From Paenibacillus sedimenti (GTDB lineage: Bacteria; Bacillota; Bacilli; Paenibacillales; NBRC-103111): a stretch of 64,000 nucleotides of DNA. Of the stretch, positions 1-9,524 are shown piece by piece. Every line of letters begins with the position of its first letter. Position 1 is the first letter of the stretch. The DNA lies in assembly GCF_014534655.1 (NCBI RefSeq), contig NZ_JACVVD010000001.1, positions 682,001 through 746,000 on the forward strand. Direction: 5' to 3'. The notes beneath the pieces were generated by a model, which saw only the letters and a list, made by a program, of their open reading frames with translations, searched no databases and was not told the origin of the DNA. Both the position numbers and the translations under genes were made by a program.

Positions 1-1508
1 TGAATAGTTGGGAGACCGAATGGTTTGAGTGGAGAAGCCGCATGACACCGGACAAGACGGCTGTGGTTGATGGGTATTCAGGGTTGAGCTGGAGTTATCG
101 CCAGCTGCAGGAGCGGACCGAGCATTTGGCTGCGGCTTTACGTCAATGGGGTATTTCCAAAGGTGATCGCGTTGCGCTGCTTGCGCCTAACGGTCTTTGT
201 TATTTTGAACTGCTATTCGCTTGCGCCCGTATGGGGGCCGTTCTGGTTCCCCTGAATTGGCGGCTGTCCGGCGTGGAGCTTGGCTATATTTTAGACGATT
301 GCGCCTATAGATTGCTTTTCTATCACGAAGAATTGGAGGCGCTTGCACAGTCGGTTGATCCCGGTCGGCGCATAAGCTTGCAGAGCGATTCATATGCTAA
401 CGCTGGTACAGAAGGATCGGTTGGGACTGGTGAGCAAACCGTCCAAGCGCCGGAAGCAAAAGATCCGCTGCTGATGATTTATACGGGCGGGACAACAGGG
501 AAGCCGAAGGGTGTTGTTTTATCCCATCTATCGGTATATGCAAACGCCTCGAATACCGTCATAAGCTGGGGATTGACGGACCGGGACGTCACTGTCACCT
601 ATCTGCCGATGTTTCATACCGGCGGTATCAATGCACTTTCACTGCCCGTTTTGTTAGCCGGCGGTACGGTTGTTGTGGAGCGGGAGTTCAAGCCGGAACG
701 TGCAGTCATGCTTCTGGAGCTGATGCAGTGCTCCGTCGTGCTGATGGTGCCTACGATGTATCATCTGCTCGTGCAAACACAGTCCTACCGTGAGGCTTCT
801 TTTCGTCACATGCGTGCCTTTATTTCCGGCGGGGCGCCGTGTCCTCTGACCATATATGACGCTTTTGCCGCTAAAGGTTTGCCGTTCAAGGAAGGATATG
901 GGATGACGGAAGCCGGGCCTAACAATTTCTATATTGATCCGGCTGATGCATTGCGAAAACGCGGATCGGTCGGACGACCGATGATCTGCAATCGAATCCG
1001 CATTATGCGTGAGAATGGCACACAGGCCGCTGCCGGCGAAGTGGGTGAAATCCAAATAAGCGGACAGCACCTGTTCGAAGCTTATTGGAATAACCCGAAA
1101 GCTACGGCTGAAGCATGCAGAGAAGGCTGGTTCTGTACGGGCGATCTGGGACGCTATGATGATGAAGGCTTCTACTACATCGTCGGCCGCAAGAAAGAGA
1201 TGATCATTACCGGCGGCGAAAACGTGTACCCACTTGAGGTGGAGCATCTCTTGCAGCAACATCCGGCTGTGGCGGAGGCAGCTGTGATCGGGCTGCCCCA
1301 TGCCAAATGGGGCGAGCTGGTCACCGCCGTCATCGCATTGCGGGATGGCAGTCATGCTACTAGCGAAGAGCTACAAGCTTACTGCGCCTCCCGGATCGGC
1401 AAATATAAGGTGCCGAAAAAAATCCTGTTTGTCGAGACGCTGCCAAAGACGCCAGTCGGGAAGATCGATAAGAACGGCCTCGTATCCGCGTTCAGCGGCC
1501 TATGGTAA
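1..1508 (+). CDS. AMP-forming acyl-CoA ligase (5' end cut by window edge)
   Basis: Acyl-adenylate/acyl-CoA synthetase of the ANL superfamily: activates a carboxylic acid with ATP and joins it to CoA. Visible motifs: the phosphate loop YTGGTTGKPKG (bases about 480-520), YGMTEAGP, the TGDLGRYDDEGFYYIVGRKKEM hinge region and the C-terminal PKTPVGKIDKNG with the catalytic Lys. An ATG exists at 42, but the frame stays open back to base 3 and codes for a typical family N-terminus (WETEWFEWRSR before MTPDKTAVVDG). Bases 1-2 are TG, so the real start is probably an NTG codon beginning one base before the window. It lies 33 bp upstream of the BTAD regulator on the same strand and probably belongs to the liv-type cluster. 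The acid is not known; the ~500-aa length fits medium/long-chain or aryl acid ligases. Confidence 0.92.
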   Translation, partial: NSWETEWFEWRSRMTPDKTAVVDGYSGLSWSYRQLQERTEHLAAALRQWGISKGDRVALLAPNGLCYFELLFACARMGAVLVPLNWRLSGVELGYILDDCAYRLLFYHEELEALAQSVDPGRRISLQSDSYANAGTEGSVGTGEQTVQAPEAKDPLLMIYTGGTTGKPKGVVLSHLSVYANASNTVISWGLTDRDVTVTYLPMFHTGGINALSLPVLLAGGTVVVEREFKPERAVMLLELMQCSVVLMVPTMYHLLVQTQSYREASFRHMRAFISGGAPCPLTIYDAFAAKGLPFKEGYGMTEAGPNNFYIDPADALRKRGSVGRPMICNRIRIMRENGTQAAAGEVGEIQISGQHLFEAYWNNPKATAEACREGWFCTGDLGRYDDEGFYYIVGRKKEMIITGGENVYPLEVEHLLQQHPAVAEAAVIGLPHAKWGELVTAVIALRDGSHATSEELQAYCASRIGKYKVPKKILFVETLPKTPVGKIDKNGLVSAFSGLW

Positions 1509-1514
1509 AATAAG

Positions 1515-1530
1515 TGAAAAAGCGCTTTCA
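1515..1530 (+). promoter_or_regulatory. cre-like palindrome
   Basis: TGAAAAAGCGCTTTCA is a near-perfect palindrome in the 33-bp gap between the acyl-CoA ligase and the regulator, ending at the ribosome site. Read on the minus strand it fits 12 of 14 positions of the CcpA consensus TGWAANCGNTNWCA. The spacing is slightly off, so this is a candidate only. Confidence 0.35.
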
Positions 1531-1541
1531 AGGAGAAGAAC

Positions 1542-4500
1542 ATGAGATCAGCCAAGTCGATCTTGGTTACCAAGATTACGCCGCCTCAGCTGAAAAAGAA
1601 TACGCTGCAGCGGCAATCCCTGAACAAAAGGCTTAAGCAGGTATTCGAATACCCGCTTACGATTGTGCAAAGCGGACCGGGTTATGGAAAAAGCACCGCT
1701 TTGTCCTCTTTTTTCCGCATGGAGCGGATTGCGGTGTGCTGGTACAGTTGCGGAGAGCGCGAGGACGATCTGGTTCCTTTTTATCAATATTTGGTTCATG
1801 CGATACGGACTCAGTATCCCGGGTTTGGCGAGCAATTAATGGTGTCCCTCTTGGAGGGAGCCTACGGTTCGGATGAACAGGATCTGTATGTGCTCAGCGA
1901 TACGCTCATGAATGAATTGACGCAGCTCAGCGACGAGGTCATCGTGGTCATCGATGATTTCCATCTCGTAGAGCATTGCGATCCCGTGAGCAAAAGCTTG
2001 GAGTATATGGTTCGTCATCTTCCTCCACAGGTTCATCTCGTCATTTCAGGGAGAACGAAACCTCGTTGGGATTCGCTCACTTCCATGAAGGTCAAAGCCG
2101 AGCTGCTCGAACTGGGCGAGTCGGATCTCGCGTTCACAGCAGAGGAAATTGACGTCTTATTCGCCGATTATTATGAGCTTCCGCTTGGTGAAGCGGATGT
2201 TAAGGAGATTTTCCGCAAGACGGAAGGTTGGGTCATGGCCGTCCAAATGATTTGGCAGCAGCTGACAACCGGCCGGAAACTGGCGCAAATTCTCGATCAC
2301 GACGGCAGGTCGATGGATGATTTATTCCGTTATCTGGCCATGGAAGTGTTCAGCAAACAGACCGAAGAGATTCGTGAGGCACTGCTCATGACCTGCATTT
2401 TCGATGATTTCCATACATCGCTGTGCGATAAGCTTTACGGTTGGAACGATTCCCACATGATGTTGGATCGCATATGCGGCTTGCGTTTGTTTTTGTTCCA
2501 GACCGGAGAGCAGCAATACCGTTATCATGCGATGTTTCGCGAGTTTCTGGTGCAGCGCTTGAAAAGCGAAGACAATCGCTTCCGTTCCCTGCATAAACTC
2601 GCAGCGCAATATTTTATGGATCATCAGCAGCCGGAGGCGGCGCTGTATCATTATCGAACCATTAGCGACCAGCAGGGGATAGCTGCGGTTTTGCACGATT
2701 ACGGGAAGACGCTCGTGAAAACCGGCCGCCTAGGTAAGCTGCTGGAGCTAACCCGTACTCTGCCGGAACCGCTGCTGGACCGCTATCCGTGGTTATGGGT
2801 TTATCAGGGGGAGGCGTACCGCTACCGCTGTTTATACGATAAAGCCCAAGCATGTTACAAGCAGGCCAAGGAAATAGCCGGATATCGGATGGATGAGACC
2901 GGAGATGGTTTGATCAGAGCCGCTGCGCTGGAAGGGCAAGCACGCGTGTATCTGGATACCATTCAACCAAGGAAAGCGGATGCTTTGCTCAAAGAATCAC
3001 TGAACCTAATTGAAAGCCTCGAAGACTCATCTCGAAGTACTCATGACAGACTGCGTCTCTACAGCTTGCTCGCGGAAAATCTGGTCAACTCCGGACGGGC
3101 CGTCGAAGCCCGGAAGTGGGTCTCCCGCTGCCGGGAGCTGGATCCTGTTTTCAAGGACGATGTGCTGGAGATCCGCATGAATCTGCGGAGCGGCAAACTG
3201 GCAAAGGCGCTGCGTTTGCTAGAAAAATTGAAGCTGGAGGAAACCGTGAAGGGCGGCATCGTGCTCTCCCGCTCGCACCGCGAATTGAACATTTTAGCCT
3301 CACTGATGGAGTCGATGCTCGGCAACCCCGAGAAAGCAAAAGCCGCCGCACAAGAAGGCATGCTGCAAGGGATTCGCACCGAATCCCCGTTCGCCGAAGC
3401 GTGCGGCTGGATGCGCATGGGGCATGCCGCACAGCTAATGCCAAGCGTGCAGTTCGATGTGGTGCTGAACTGCTACCGCACCGCGCAGGAGATGATGGAA
3501 GGCCTCGAAGTGTCGCGAGGCAAAGCCGAACCGCTGATGGGCCTTTGTCTGCTTCACGGTCGGGCCGGCACCTTCGAGTCGGCGCTGCAATACGGCAGAC
3601 TGGCACTGCTGGAAACCGAGCAGGTCAACGATAGCTGGCTCTCCGCATGGATCCGGCTCAGCATCGCGGTCGCCTACATCTATCATGGCAAGCTTTCCGA
3701 ATCTGATGATTTAATGGCCGAGGCGGAGCTTCTTTTTGGTGATTGCGGGGATAGTTACGGACTAACGGTTGCGCTGCTATGGCGTACTTGGATCGCCTAT
3801 CATAGCGGGCGCGAGCGGGAATTCCATGAACATTTAGAGCGATTTCTTTCTCAAATGCAAAGCGGCGATTATGAATACCTGGTTCAAAAGCGGACGCTTT
3901 TCGGTCCAAAAGATATTCAGCAGCTCGTCCCTATGTTGATTGCGGCGCAAAACTGTCAGGCCGTCAGCCACTACGCATCGTTTCTTCTGTCCGGATTAGG
4001 CCTGGAACAGGCAGCTTATCATCCCGGTTATACGCTTCGCGTTCAAACGCTGGGCGAATTTAAGGTTTTTCTTGGCGACAAGGAACTCACCGACAAAGAC
4101 TGGCAGCGCGGGAAGGCGAAGGAGCTTTTTCAACTATTGGTCGTGAAAAGGAAGCAGTTGGTGCCGAAAGAAGAGATCATGGCGCTGCTCTACCCTGAAT
4201 TGGATGAAAAGGCGGGCGTGCGGGATTTCAAAGTTGCCTTGAATGCGCTGCATTCCGCTCTTGAACCCGGCAGACAGGCGCGCTCGAATCCGTTTTTCGT
4301 ACAGCGGCACGGCACTTCGTACGGCTTGAATTTGGCGCCCGGACTTATTCTGGACGTTGTCGAATTCGAGGCGCATGCCAAAAACGGCTTAGAAGAATCC
4401 GATAGAGAACGCGCTGCGGCGCTGCTTGATAAAGGATTGCAGCTCTATCACGGAGACTATATGCCGGATCGACGCTATGACGACTGGTGCATCGAAGAGC

Positions 4501-4802
4501 GGGAGCGCATCCAGGTCTTATATCTCCGATCATTGGAACGGATGGCCCAGCTGTGTGTCGAATCCGGACAGTTCGACCGGGCCATTCACTGGTGCGAGCG
4601 AATCGTACAAACGGATGCGTGCTGGGAAGAAGCGTACCGTTTGCTGATGTACTGCCATTACAAGCAAAACAACCGCAATCAGGCGTTGAAATGGTATTAC
4701 CGCTGTTGCAAGGAGCTGGATCGTGAGCTCGGTGTAGCTCCGATGGAGCGAACGAGGCAGATGTACGACACCGTCATGCAGACGCATGTAACTGATTTGT
4801 AA
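1542..4802 (+). CDS. MalT-like ATPase/TPR activator with C-terminal OmpR-type DNA-binding and BTAD domains
   Basis: Large (1086 aa) transcription activator. The P-loop GPGYGKST is at residues 45-52 and the Walker B stretch VIVVIDDFH near 136-144, followed by a helical/TPR-rich middle as in MalT and LuxR-LAL proteins. From about residue 828 comes a winged-helix domain (LGEFKVFLGDKEL...KAKELFQLLVVKRKQ), then the bacterial transcriptional activation domain (about 945-1080). BTAD next to a winged helix is the SARP architecture, so it should bind direct repeats and recruit polymerase. AAGGAG at 1530-1535 supports the ATG. Two direct heptamers overlap its own stop codon, just ahead of livK, which makes the liv-type operon the likely target. 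Presumably a ligand of the transported or activated acid controls it (inference). Confidence 0.88.
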   Translation: MRSAKSILVTKITPPQLKKNTLQRQSLNKRLKQVFEYPLTIVQSGPGYGKSTALSSFFRMERIAVCWYSCGEREDDLVPFYQYLVHAIRTQYPGFGEQLMVSLLEGAYGSDEQDLYVLSDTLMNELTQLSDEVIVVIDDFHLVEHCDPVSKSLEYMVRHLPPQVHLVISGRTKPRWDSLTSMKVKAELLELGESDLAFTAEEIDVLFADYYELPLGEADVKEIFRKTEGWVMAVQMIWQQLTTGRKLAQILDHDGRSMDDLFRYLAMEVFSKQTEEIREALLMTCIFDDFHTSLCDKLYGWNDSHMMLDRICGLRLFLFQTGEQQYRYHAMFREFLVQRLKSEDNRFRSLHKLAAQYFMDHQQPEAALYHYRTISDQQGIAAVLHDYGKTLVKTGRLGKLLELTRTLPEPLLDRYPWLWVYQGEAYRYRCLYDKAQACYKQAKEIAGYRMDETGDGLIRAAALEGQARVYLDTIQPRKADALLKESLNLIESLEDSSRSTHDRLRLYSLLAENLVNSGRAVEARKWVSRCRELDPVFKDDVLEIRMNLRSGKLAKALRLLEKLKLEETVKGGIVLSRSHRELNILASLMESMLGNPEKAKAAAQEGMLQGIRTESPFAEACGWMRMGHAAQLMPSVQFDVVLNCYRTAQEMMEGLEVSRGKAEPLMGLCLLHGRAGTFESALQYGRLALLETEQVNDSWLSAWIRLSIAVAYIYHGKLSESDDLMAEAELLFGDCGDSYGLTVALLWRTWIAYHSGREREFHEHLERFLSQMQSGDYEYLVQKRTLFGPKDIQQLVPMLIAAQNCQAVSHYASFLLSGLGLEQAAYHPGYTLRVQTLGEFKVFLGDKELTDKDWQRGKAKELFQLLVVKRKQLVPKEEIMALLYPELDEKAGVRDFKVALNALHSALEPGRQARSNPFFVQRHGTSYGLNLAPGLILDVVEFEAHAKNGLEESDRERAAALLDKGLQLYHGDYMPDRRYDDWCIEERERIQVLYLRSLERMAQLCVESGQFDRAIHWCERIVQTDACWEEAYRLLMYCHYKQNNRNQALKWYYRCCKELDRELGVAPMERTRQMYDTVMQTHVTDL

Positions 4803-4819
4803 CCTCGCATGGATACAAT
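4787..4819 (+). promoter_or_regulatory. SARP-type direct heptamers and -10 box for livK
   Basis: TGTAACT (4787-4793) and TGTAACC (4798-4804) are direct repeats with an 11-bp period. The second ends 9 bp before a TACAAT -10 box (4814-4819). This matches the known SARP operator layout (heptamers 11 bp apart, about 8 bp from the -10). No good -35 is seen, as expected for an activator-dependent promoter. The first repeat lies in the 3' end of the regulator gene. Confidence 0.5.
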
Positions 4820-4861
4820 GAAAATACGAAAGATCCATTATCCATTGAGGGGGCTTTAACC

Positions 4862-6142
4862 ATGTTTGCCAGAAAATTAGCACGCTTAGGCGCCTTATCG
4901 ATGCTAGGGGCTGCGGTTGCTTTGACAGGCTGCAGCCAAGGCGGCGGCGGAAATGCAAGTTCAACGACCCGGGCGAGCACGGCGCCTGCCACAACTGTAA
5001 GCGCTTCAACAACACCGGCAGCCAGCTCCAATAAAACGCCGCTCAAGATCGGATTGCTCGCTTCCAAAACGGGTGCGCTGGAAAGCTACGGCAAACAAAC
5101 CGAGCGAGGTTTTCAGCTTGGCATCGAATATGCGACCAAAGGCTCGAAAGAAATTGCGGGCCGCCCTATCGAGATCATCGTAGAAGATACGGAAACGAAG
5201 CCGGATGTAGCCGTACAGAAAGCAACGAAGCTGCTGGAAAAGGATAAAGTAGATTTACTGGTCGGCTCCTCAAGCTCGGGCGATACGCTCGCCGTTCTTC
5301 CCCTCGCCGAAGAGTATAAAAAGGTGATGATCGTCGAGCCTGCGGTCGCCGACAGCATCACAGGCGCGAACTGGAACAAGTACATTTTCCGTACGGCGCG
5401 CAATTCCTCGCAGGATGCGGTCGCCGGCGCCGCTGCCATCGCCAAAAAAGACGTCAAAATCGCCACGTTTGCACCTGACAGCTCATTTGGTCGCGATGGC
5501 ATCGCCGCCTTCAAAACAGCGGCATTGAAGCTCGGCGCGACCATTGTTGCCGAGCAGTACGCGGATCCGAAGGCGACCGATTATACCGCCAATATCCAGA
5601 AGGTCGTCAGCGCGAAGCCGGATTACTTGTTCGTCGTCTGGGCGGGAGCGAACTCGCCTTGGAAGCAGTTCCAGGATATGAAGGTGCAGCAGCAAGGCAT
5701 CAAAATCTCAACCGGCGCTCCGGATATTCCTGCGCTCAAAACGATGAACGACCTGATCGGGATGGAAGGTTTCTCGGTCTATTATCACACGCTGCCGCAA
5801 AACGACATCAACAAATGGCTCGTGGATGAGCATAAGAAGCGTTTCAACAACGAGGTTCCTGACCTGTTTACGCCAGGCGGCATGTCGGCCGCACTCGCTG
5901 CGGTCGAATCGCTCAAGAAAACGAACGGGGACTCTTCGGCCGACAAGCTCATTCCGGCGATGGAAGGAATGTCCTTCGATACGCCGAAGGGCAAGATGAC
6001 GTTCCGAAAGGAAGATCATCAAGCGCTGCAGCCGCTCTACGCCGTTAGACTGGAGAAAAAAGACGGCTTCGACTATCCGGTGCCCGTGCTCATTCGCGAG
6101 ATGACGGCTGACGAAACGACGCCGCCGATCCAAAACAAATAA
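4862..6142 (+). CDS. livK: Branched-chain amino acid-type ABC transporter solute-binding lipoprotein
   Basis: Extracellular receptor of a LivKHMGF-type importer (Peripla_BP_6 fold). The signal peptide ends in LTGC, with the lipobox Cys at residue 24 giving a membrane lipoprotein anchor. A Ser/Thr/Ala-rich linker (about 25-58) precedes the binding domain, which begins LKIGLLASKTGALESYG. GAGGGGG at 4846-4852 is the ribosome site. It is first in a tight run livK-G-F-H-M. This receptor family also takes amides, urea and aromatic or short acids, and the neighbouring CoA ligase suggests an organic acid rather than an amino acid (inference). Confidence 0.9.
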   Translation: MFARKLARLGALSMLGAAVALTGCSQGGGGNASSTTRASTAPATTVSASTTPAASSNKTPLKIGLLASKTGALESYGKQTERGFQLGIEYATKGSKEIAGRPIEIIVEDTETKPDVAVQKATKLLEKDKVDLLVGSSSSGDTLAVLPLAEEYKKVMIVEPAVADSITGANWNKYIFRTARNSSQDAVAGAAAIAKKDVKIATFAPDSSFGRDGIAAFKTAALKLGATIVAEQYADPKATDYTANIQKVVSAKPDYLFVVWAGANSPWKQFQDMKVQQQGIKISTGAPDIPALKTMNDLIGMEGFSVYYHTLPQNDINKWLVDEHKKRFNNEVPDLFTPGGMSAALAAVESLKKTNGDSSADKLIPAMEGMSFDTPKGKMTFRKEDHQALQPLYAVRLEKKDGFDYPVPVLIREMTADETTPPIQNK

Positions 6143-6187
6143 TGAGCAAACCGATTCATATATTTCATGTGCAGGAAGGAGCGACCC

Positions 6188-6952
6188 ATGGTACCGATTC
6201 TGGAAACGAAGGGACTTACGATTACGTTCGGCGGGCACACGGCTGTGAGCGACGTCCATTTTCAAATGCCGCCCCATCATTTTAAATCGATCATTGGTCC
6301 CAATGGTGCCGGCAAAACGACCTTTTTCAACCTGTTAAGCGGTCAGTTAAAGCCATCTGCGGGCACGATTCACTATAAGGGCAAGGATATTACCCGTTTA
6401 TCCCCGACTGAGCGGGCAAGGCTCGGTATCGGGCGTTCTTTTCAGCTGACGAACGTATTTCCGAATTTGACCGTATTGGAGAACGTGAGACTCGCCGTGC
6501 AGGCACAGGCAGGCATCCGCTACAACATGTTCTCGCATTTTCGCAAGTTCAACCGCCTGGAAGAACGCGCATACGAGTTGCTGCAAACCGTACTCCTGAA
6601 CGGCAAAGCGGAAGCGCTAGCCAAAAATCTCGCCCACGGGGAGAAAAGGAAGCTGGAAATCGCCATGCTTCTGGCGCTACAATCCGAAGTGCTGCTGTTA
6701 GACGAGCCGACGGCAGGCATGTCGCTGGAGGAAGTGCCTGCGATTCTCGAGGTCATTCACAAAATCAAGCAGCAGGGTAACAAAACGATCATTCTTATTG
6801 AACATAAGATGGACATGGTGCTCGATTTGTCGGACTCCATCATGGTGTTATTCAACGGCAAGTTTCTGGCTGACGGTCCGGTAGCGGACATTATGCAGAG
6901 CGAAATTGTGCAGTCTGCCTACTTGGGAGGGCTTTACGATGACGCTTCTTAG
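6188..6952 (+). CDS. livG: LivG-type ABC transporter ATP-binding protein
   Basis: Cytoplasmic ATPase of the liv-type importer, 254 aa. Walker A is GPNGAGKT and Walker B is VLLLDEPTAGMS. The signature region reads LAHGEKRKLEIAM, the usual LivG variant without LSGGQ, and the H-loop is LIEHKMD. An in-frame ATG lies upstream at 6167, but AGGAAGGA at 6173-6180 is placed for the ATG at 6188. Its last 14 bases overlap livF, so the two ATPases are probably translationally coupled. Confidence 0.92.
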   Translation: MVPILETKGLTITFGGHTAVSDVHFQMPPHHFKSIIGPNGAGKTTFFNLLSGQLKPSAGTIHYKGKDITRLSPTERARLGIGRSFQLTNVFPNLTVLENVRLAVQAQAGIRYNMFSHFRKFNRLEERAYELLQTVLLNGKAEALAKNLAHGEKRKLEIAMLLALQSEVLLLDEPTAGMSLEEVPAILEVIHKIKQQGNKTIILIEHKMDMVLDLSDSIMVLFNGKFLADGPVADIMQSEIVQSAYLGGLYDDAS

Positions 6953-7643
6953 TGTGCAAAACATTCATTCTTACATCGAGCAGTATCATATTTTGCAGGG
7001 CATCTCTTTTGACGTGAACGAAGGCGAAATTACGGTTCTTTTCGGCAGGAACGGAGCCGGTAAAACAACCACACTGCGCTCGATTATGGGCATGGTACCG
7101 ATCCGCAGCGGAGCGATTCACTACCAAGGAGATTCGATCAGCAGCTTGCCGACCTACGCGATATCGCGCAAAGGCATTGGCTACGTGCCTGAAGATCAAG
7201 GTATTTTCGGCGATCTGACCGTTGAAGAAAATATGAAAGTAGCCATGCAGAAGCGTGACGATGCTTCCATGGAGCGTCAGGAATGGATTTTGAGCCTATT
7301 TCCCGATCTGCGAACGTTTTGGCACAAAAAAGCAGGCTTTCTCAGCGGCGGTCAGAAGCAAATGCTTTCCATCGCAAGAGCTTATGTCAATGACATAAGG
7401 CTGCTTTTGATCGACGAGCCGAGCAAGGGGCTTGCACCGATTATGGTCGAGAAACTCATGCAGTCGATTCTGATGATGAAAAAGAAAACGACGGTAGTCC
7501 TCGTGGAGCAGAATTATATAATGGCGAGCTCGATCGGCGAACGTTTCTATATCGTCGAGGAGGGACGCATCGTGCGCGGGGGCGCCATGCCTGAAATGAA
7601 AGGCGATGCAGAGCTTAGGCGCAAATATTTGGGCATCGCTTGA
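6939..7643 (+). CDS. livF: LivF-type ABC transporter ATP-binding protein
   Basis: Second ATPase of the liv-type importer, 234 aa. Walker A is GRNGAGKTT, the signature LSGGQKQMLSIARA, Walker B LLLIDEPSKGLAP and the H-loop VEQNY. The start is taken at the ATG at 6939, preceded by GGGAGG at about 6925-6930, and not at the upstream in-frame codon at 6906. It overlaps livG by 14 bp and forms the LivG/LivF heterodimer. Confidence 0.92.
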   Translation: MTLLSVQNIHSYIEQYHILQGISFDVNEGEITVLFGRNGAGKTTTLRSIMGMVPIRSGAIHYQGDSISSLPTYAISRKGIGYVPEDQGIFGDLTVEENMKVAMQKRDDASMERQEWILSLFPDLRTFWHKKAGFLSGGQKQMLSIARAYVNDIRLLLIDEPSKGLAPIMVEKLMQSILMMKKKTTVVLVEQNYIMASSIGERFYIVEEGRIVRGGAMPEMKGDAELRRKYLGIA

Positions 7644-7667
7644 TGTGTCGGAAAGGAGAGACCGGGT

Positions 7668-8528
7668 TTGGATGTGCTGCTGAACCTTGCAATTAACGGG
7701 TTAGCGACGGGCATGCTGCTTTTTTTGCTGGCGGCAGGTCTGACCCTGATCTTTGGGCTTATGGACGTATTAAATTTCAGTCATGGCGGTTTATTCGCAT
7801 GGGGCGCTTACTCGGGCATCTGGTTTTATATGTTCTCAGGGAGCTTTCTGGTTGCCATACTGGGTGCGATAGTGACAGGAACAGGCCTTGGATTTTTAAT
7901 GGAAAAATGGATTGTTCGGCCGGTTTACGGCAATCATGTGACGCAAATTCTGGTCACTCTTGGCGTTATGCTCGTTCTAAGCGAGATGTTGAAGGTCGTT
8001 TGGGGACCGAATCCCATTAACGTGCCGGTGCCAAGCTACCTCGACGGCAGTTGGCAAGTCGGCGGGGTCATTTTCATCAAATACCGATTGTTCTTGATCG
8101 TGGCTGGACTCCTCGTATTCATCGGTTTACAAATGCTGTTAAACCGAACCCGGTTAGGGTTGATTGTGCGAGCTGGCGTCATCAATAAAGAGATGGTTGA
8201 GGCGATGGGTGTTAATATTAGGCGGGTGTTCACGTTCGTATTTATGCTGGGAGCTGCACTAGCTGCGATGGCCGGTGTGTTTGTTGCTCCCTATTCAGGC
8301 GTCATTCATGCGGAAATGGGCATGCAGTTCGCGATTTTGGCATTCATCGTCGTCGTCATCGGCGGCATGGGCACAATGAGCGGAACCTTATTCGCCTCGA
8401 TCCTCGTCGGCCTATCGGGCGCGTTCATGGCGTATTACGTGCCGGAGCTGTCGCTCGCCGTTAACATGCTCATTATGGTGGCTGTACTGCTGCTCAAGCC
8501 TTCCGGATTATTCGGGGCAAGGGGGTAA
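7668..8528 (+). CDS. livH: LivH-type ABC transporter permease
   Basis: Integral membrane permease of the liv-type importer, 286 aa with about eight hydrophobic segments. Family hallmarks are GLTLIFGLMDVLNFSHGGLFAWGAY near the N-terminus and the C-terminal VVVIGGMGTMSGTLFA block. The start codon is TTG at 7668, preceded by AAAGGAGAG at 7652-7660. It is followed after 4 bp by livM, its partner permease. Confidence 0.92.
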   Translation: MDVLLNLAINGLATGMLLFLLAAGLTLIFGLMDVLNFSHGGLFAWGAYSGIWFYMFSGSFLVAILGAIVTGTGLGFLMEKWIVRPVYGNHVTQILVTLGVMLVLSEMLKVVWGPNPINVPVPSYLDGSWQVGGVIFIKYRLFLIVAGLLVFIGLQMLLNRTRLGLIVRAGVINKEMVEAMGVNIRRVFTFVFMLGAALAAMAGVFVAPYSGVIHAEMGMQFAILAFIVVVIGGMGTMSGTLFASILVGLSGAFMAYYVPELSLAVNMLIMVAVLLLKPSGLFGARG

Positions 8529-8532
8529 ACGA

Positions 8533-9522
8533 ATGTTAAAATTGCTGACCAACCGGTCCTTGCTCGTATTTGCCGTCATCACCCTGCTCCTTGCCGTATT
8601 CCCGCTCATTCATAATGAACGTGCGACGATGATCGTCATCACCCACATTTTCATTCTGGCCGTATTTGCAATGAGTTACGATTTGCTGCTCGGTTATACG
8701 GGAATCGTTTCTTTCGGGCATGTCATGTTTTTCGGCATTGGTGCGTACAGTGTGGCGATCATAATGCAAAAGCTCGGACCGACCATTCCGTCCCTGCTGC
8801 TGGCTGTTGTCATTGGCGCTGTCTTGTCTGCAATACTCAGCTATATTGTCGGCATGCTGTCGCTTAGACTCAAAAGTCATTACTACGCGATGTTGACGCT
8901 CGCTTTTTCAGGCTTGTTCCTCGTCATTGCGGAGAAATGGCGCTCTTTGACCAGGGGTAACGATGGGTTTACTTTTTCCATACCAGACGTCCTGAAAGAT
9001 CGACTTACTTTTTATTACATTTCTTTTATCGTGATGATTATCGTATTCCTGATGCTGCGCAGGTTCACGCAGTCTCCATTAGGCAGGGTGCTCCAATCGA
9101 TCCGGGAAAATGAACAGCGCACCCAGTCGCTCGGTTACGAAATCATTCATTACAAAGTCATTGCCAGTGTGGTTGCCGGTGTGGCAGCATCCGTCAGCGG
9201 TGCCCTGTATGTCGTGACATTGCGATTCGTCAATACGACCGTATTGGCGTTTGACTTGAACGTCGACGCTCTGCTGATGACCATTATCGGAGGCGTTGGC
9301 ACGTTGTTCGGCGGTATTCTTGGCGCAGCCATTATTGAGCTCGCTCATGAGCAGTTGACCAGCTTGGCTAAAGTGCATTGGATTTTTGAGCGTTGGATTA
9401 TCTTTTTCGGTTTGCTTTATATCCTGGTTGTCATGCTGTTCCCCAAGGGAATCGTCGGTACCGTCAGGCATTGGCGGGATCATCGGCGTGACAACATTTC
9501 GAAAAACGGGAGGGCTAAATAG
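8533..9522 (+). CDS. livM: LivM-type ABC transporter permease
   Basis: Second permease of the importer, 329 aa, multi-spanning. The motifs YDLLLGYTGIVSFGHVMFFGIGAY and TIIGGVGTLFGGILGAA are typical of LivM. The ribosome site AAGGGGG overlaps the end of livH. The C-terminus ends in a basic tail (HWRDHRRDN). With livK, G, F and H it completes the transporter, so no component is missing. Confidence 0.92.
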   Translation: MLKLLTNRSLLVFAVITLLLAVFPLIHNERATMIVITHIFILAVFAMSYDLLLGYTGIVSFGHVMFFGIGAYSVAIIMQKLGPTIPSLLLAVVIGAVLSAILSYIVGMLSLRLKSHYYAMLTLAFSGLFLVIAEKWRSLTRGNDGFTFSIPDVLKDRLTFYYISFIVMIIVFLMLRRFTQSPLGRVLQSIRENEQRTQSLGYEIIHYKVIASVVAGVAASVSGALYVVTLRFVNTTVLAFDLNVDALLMTIIGGVGTLFGGILGAAIIELAHEQLTSLAKVHWIFERWIIFFGLLYILVVMLFPKGIVGTVRHWRDHRRDNISKNGRAK

Positions 9523-9524
9523 GG

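Noticed and set aside
654-1355. 233-aa minus-strand open frame
   Set aside because: Antisense shadow of the acyl-CoA ligase, whose motifs are unmistakable on the plus strand.
6150-6166. ATTCATATAT in the livK-livG gap as another DeoR-type site
   Set aside because: Single copy without phased partners, inside a 45-bp gap of an operon; expected by chance.
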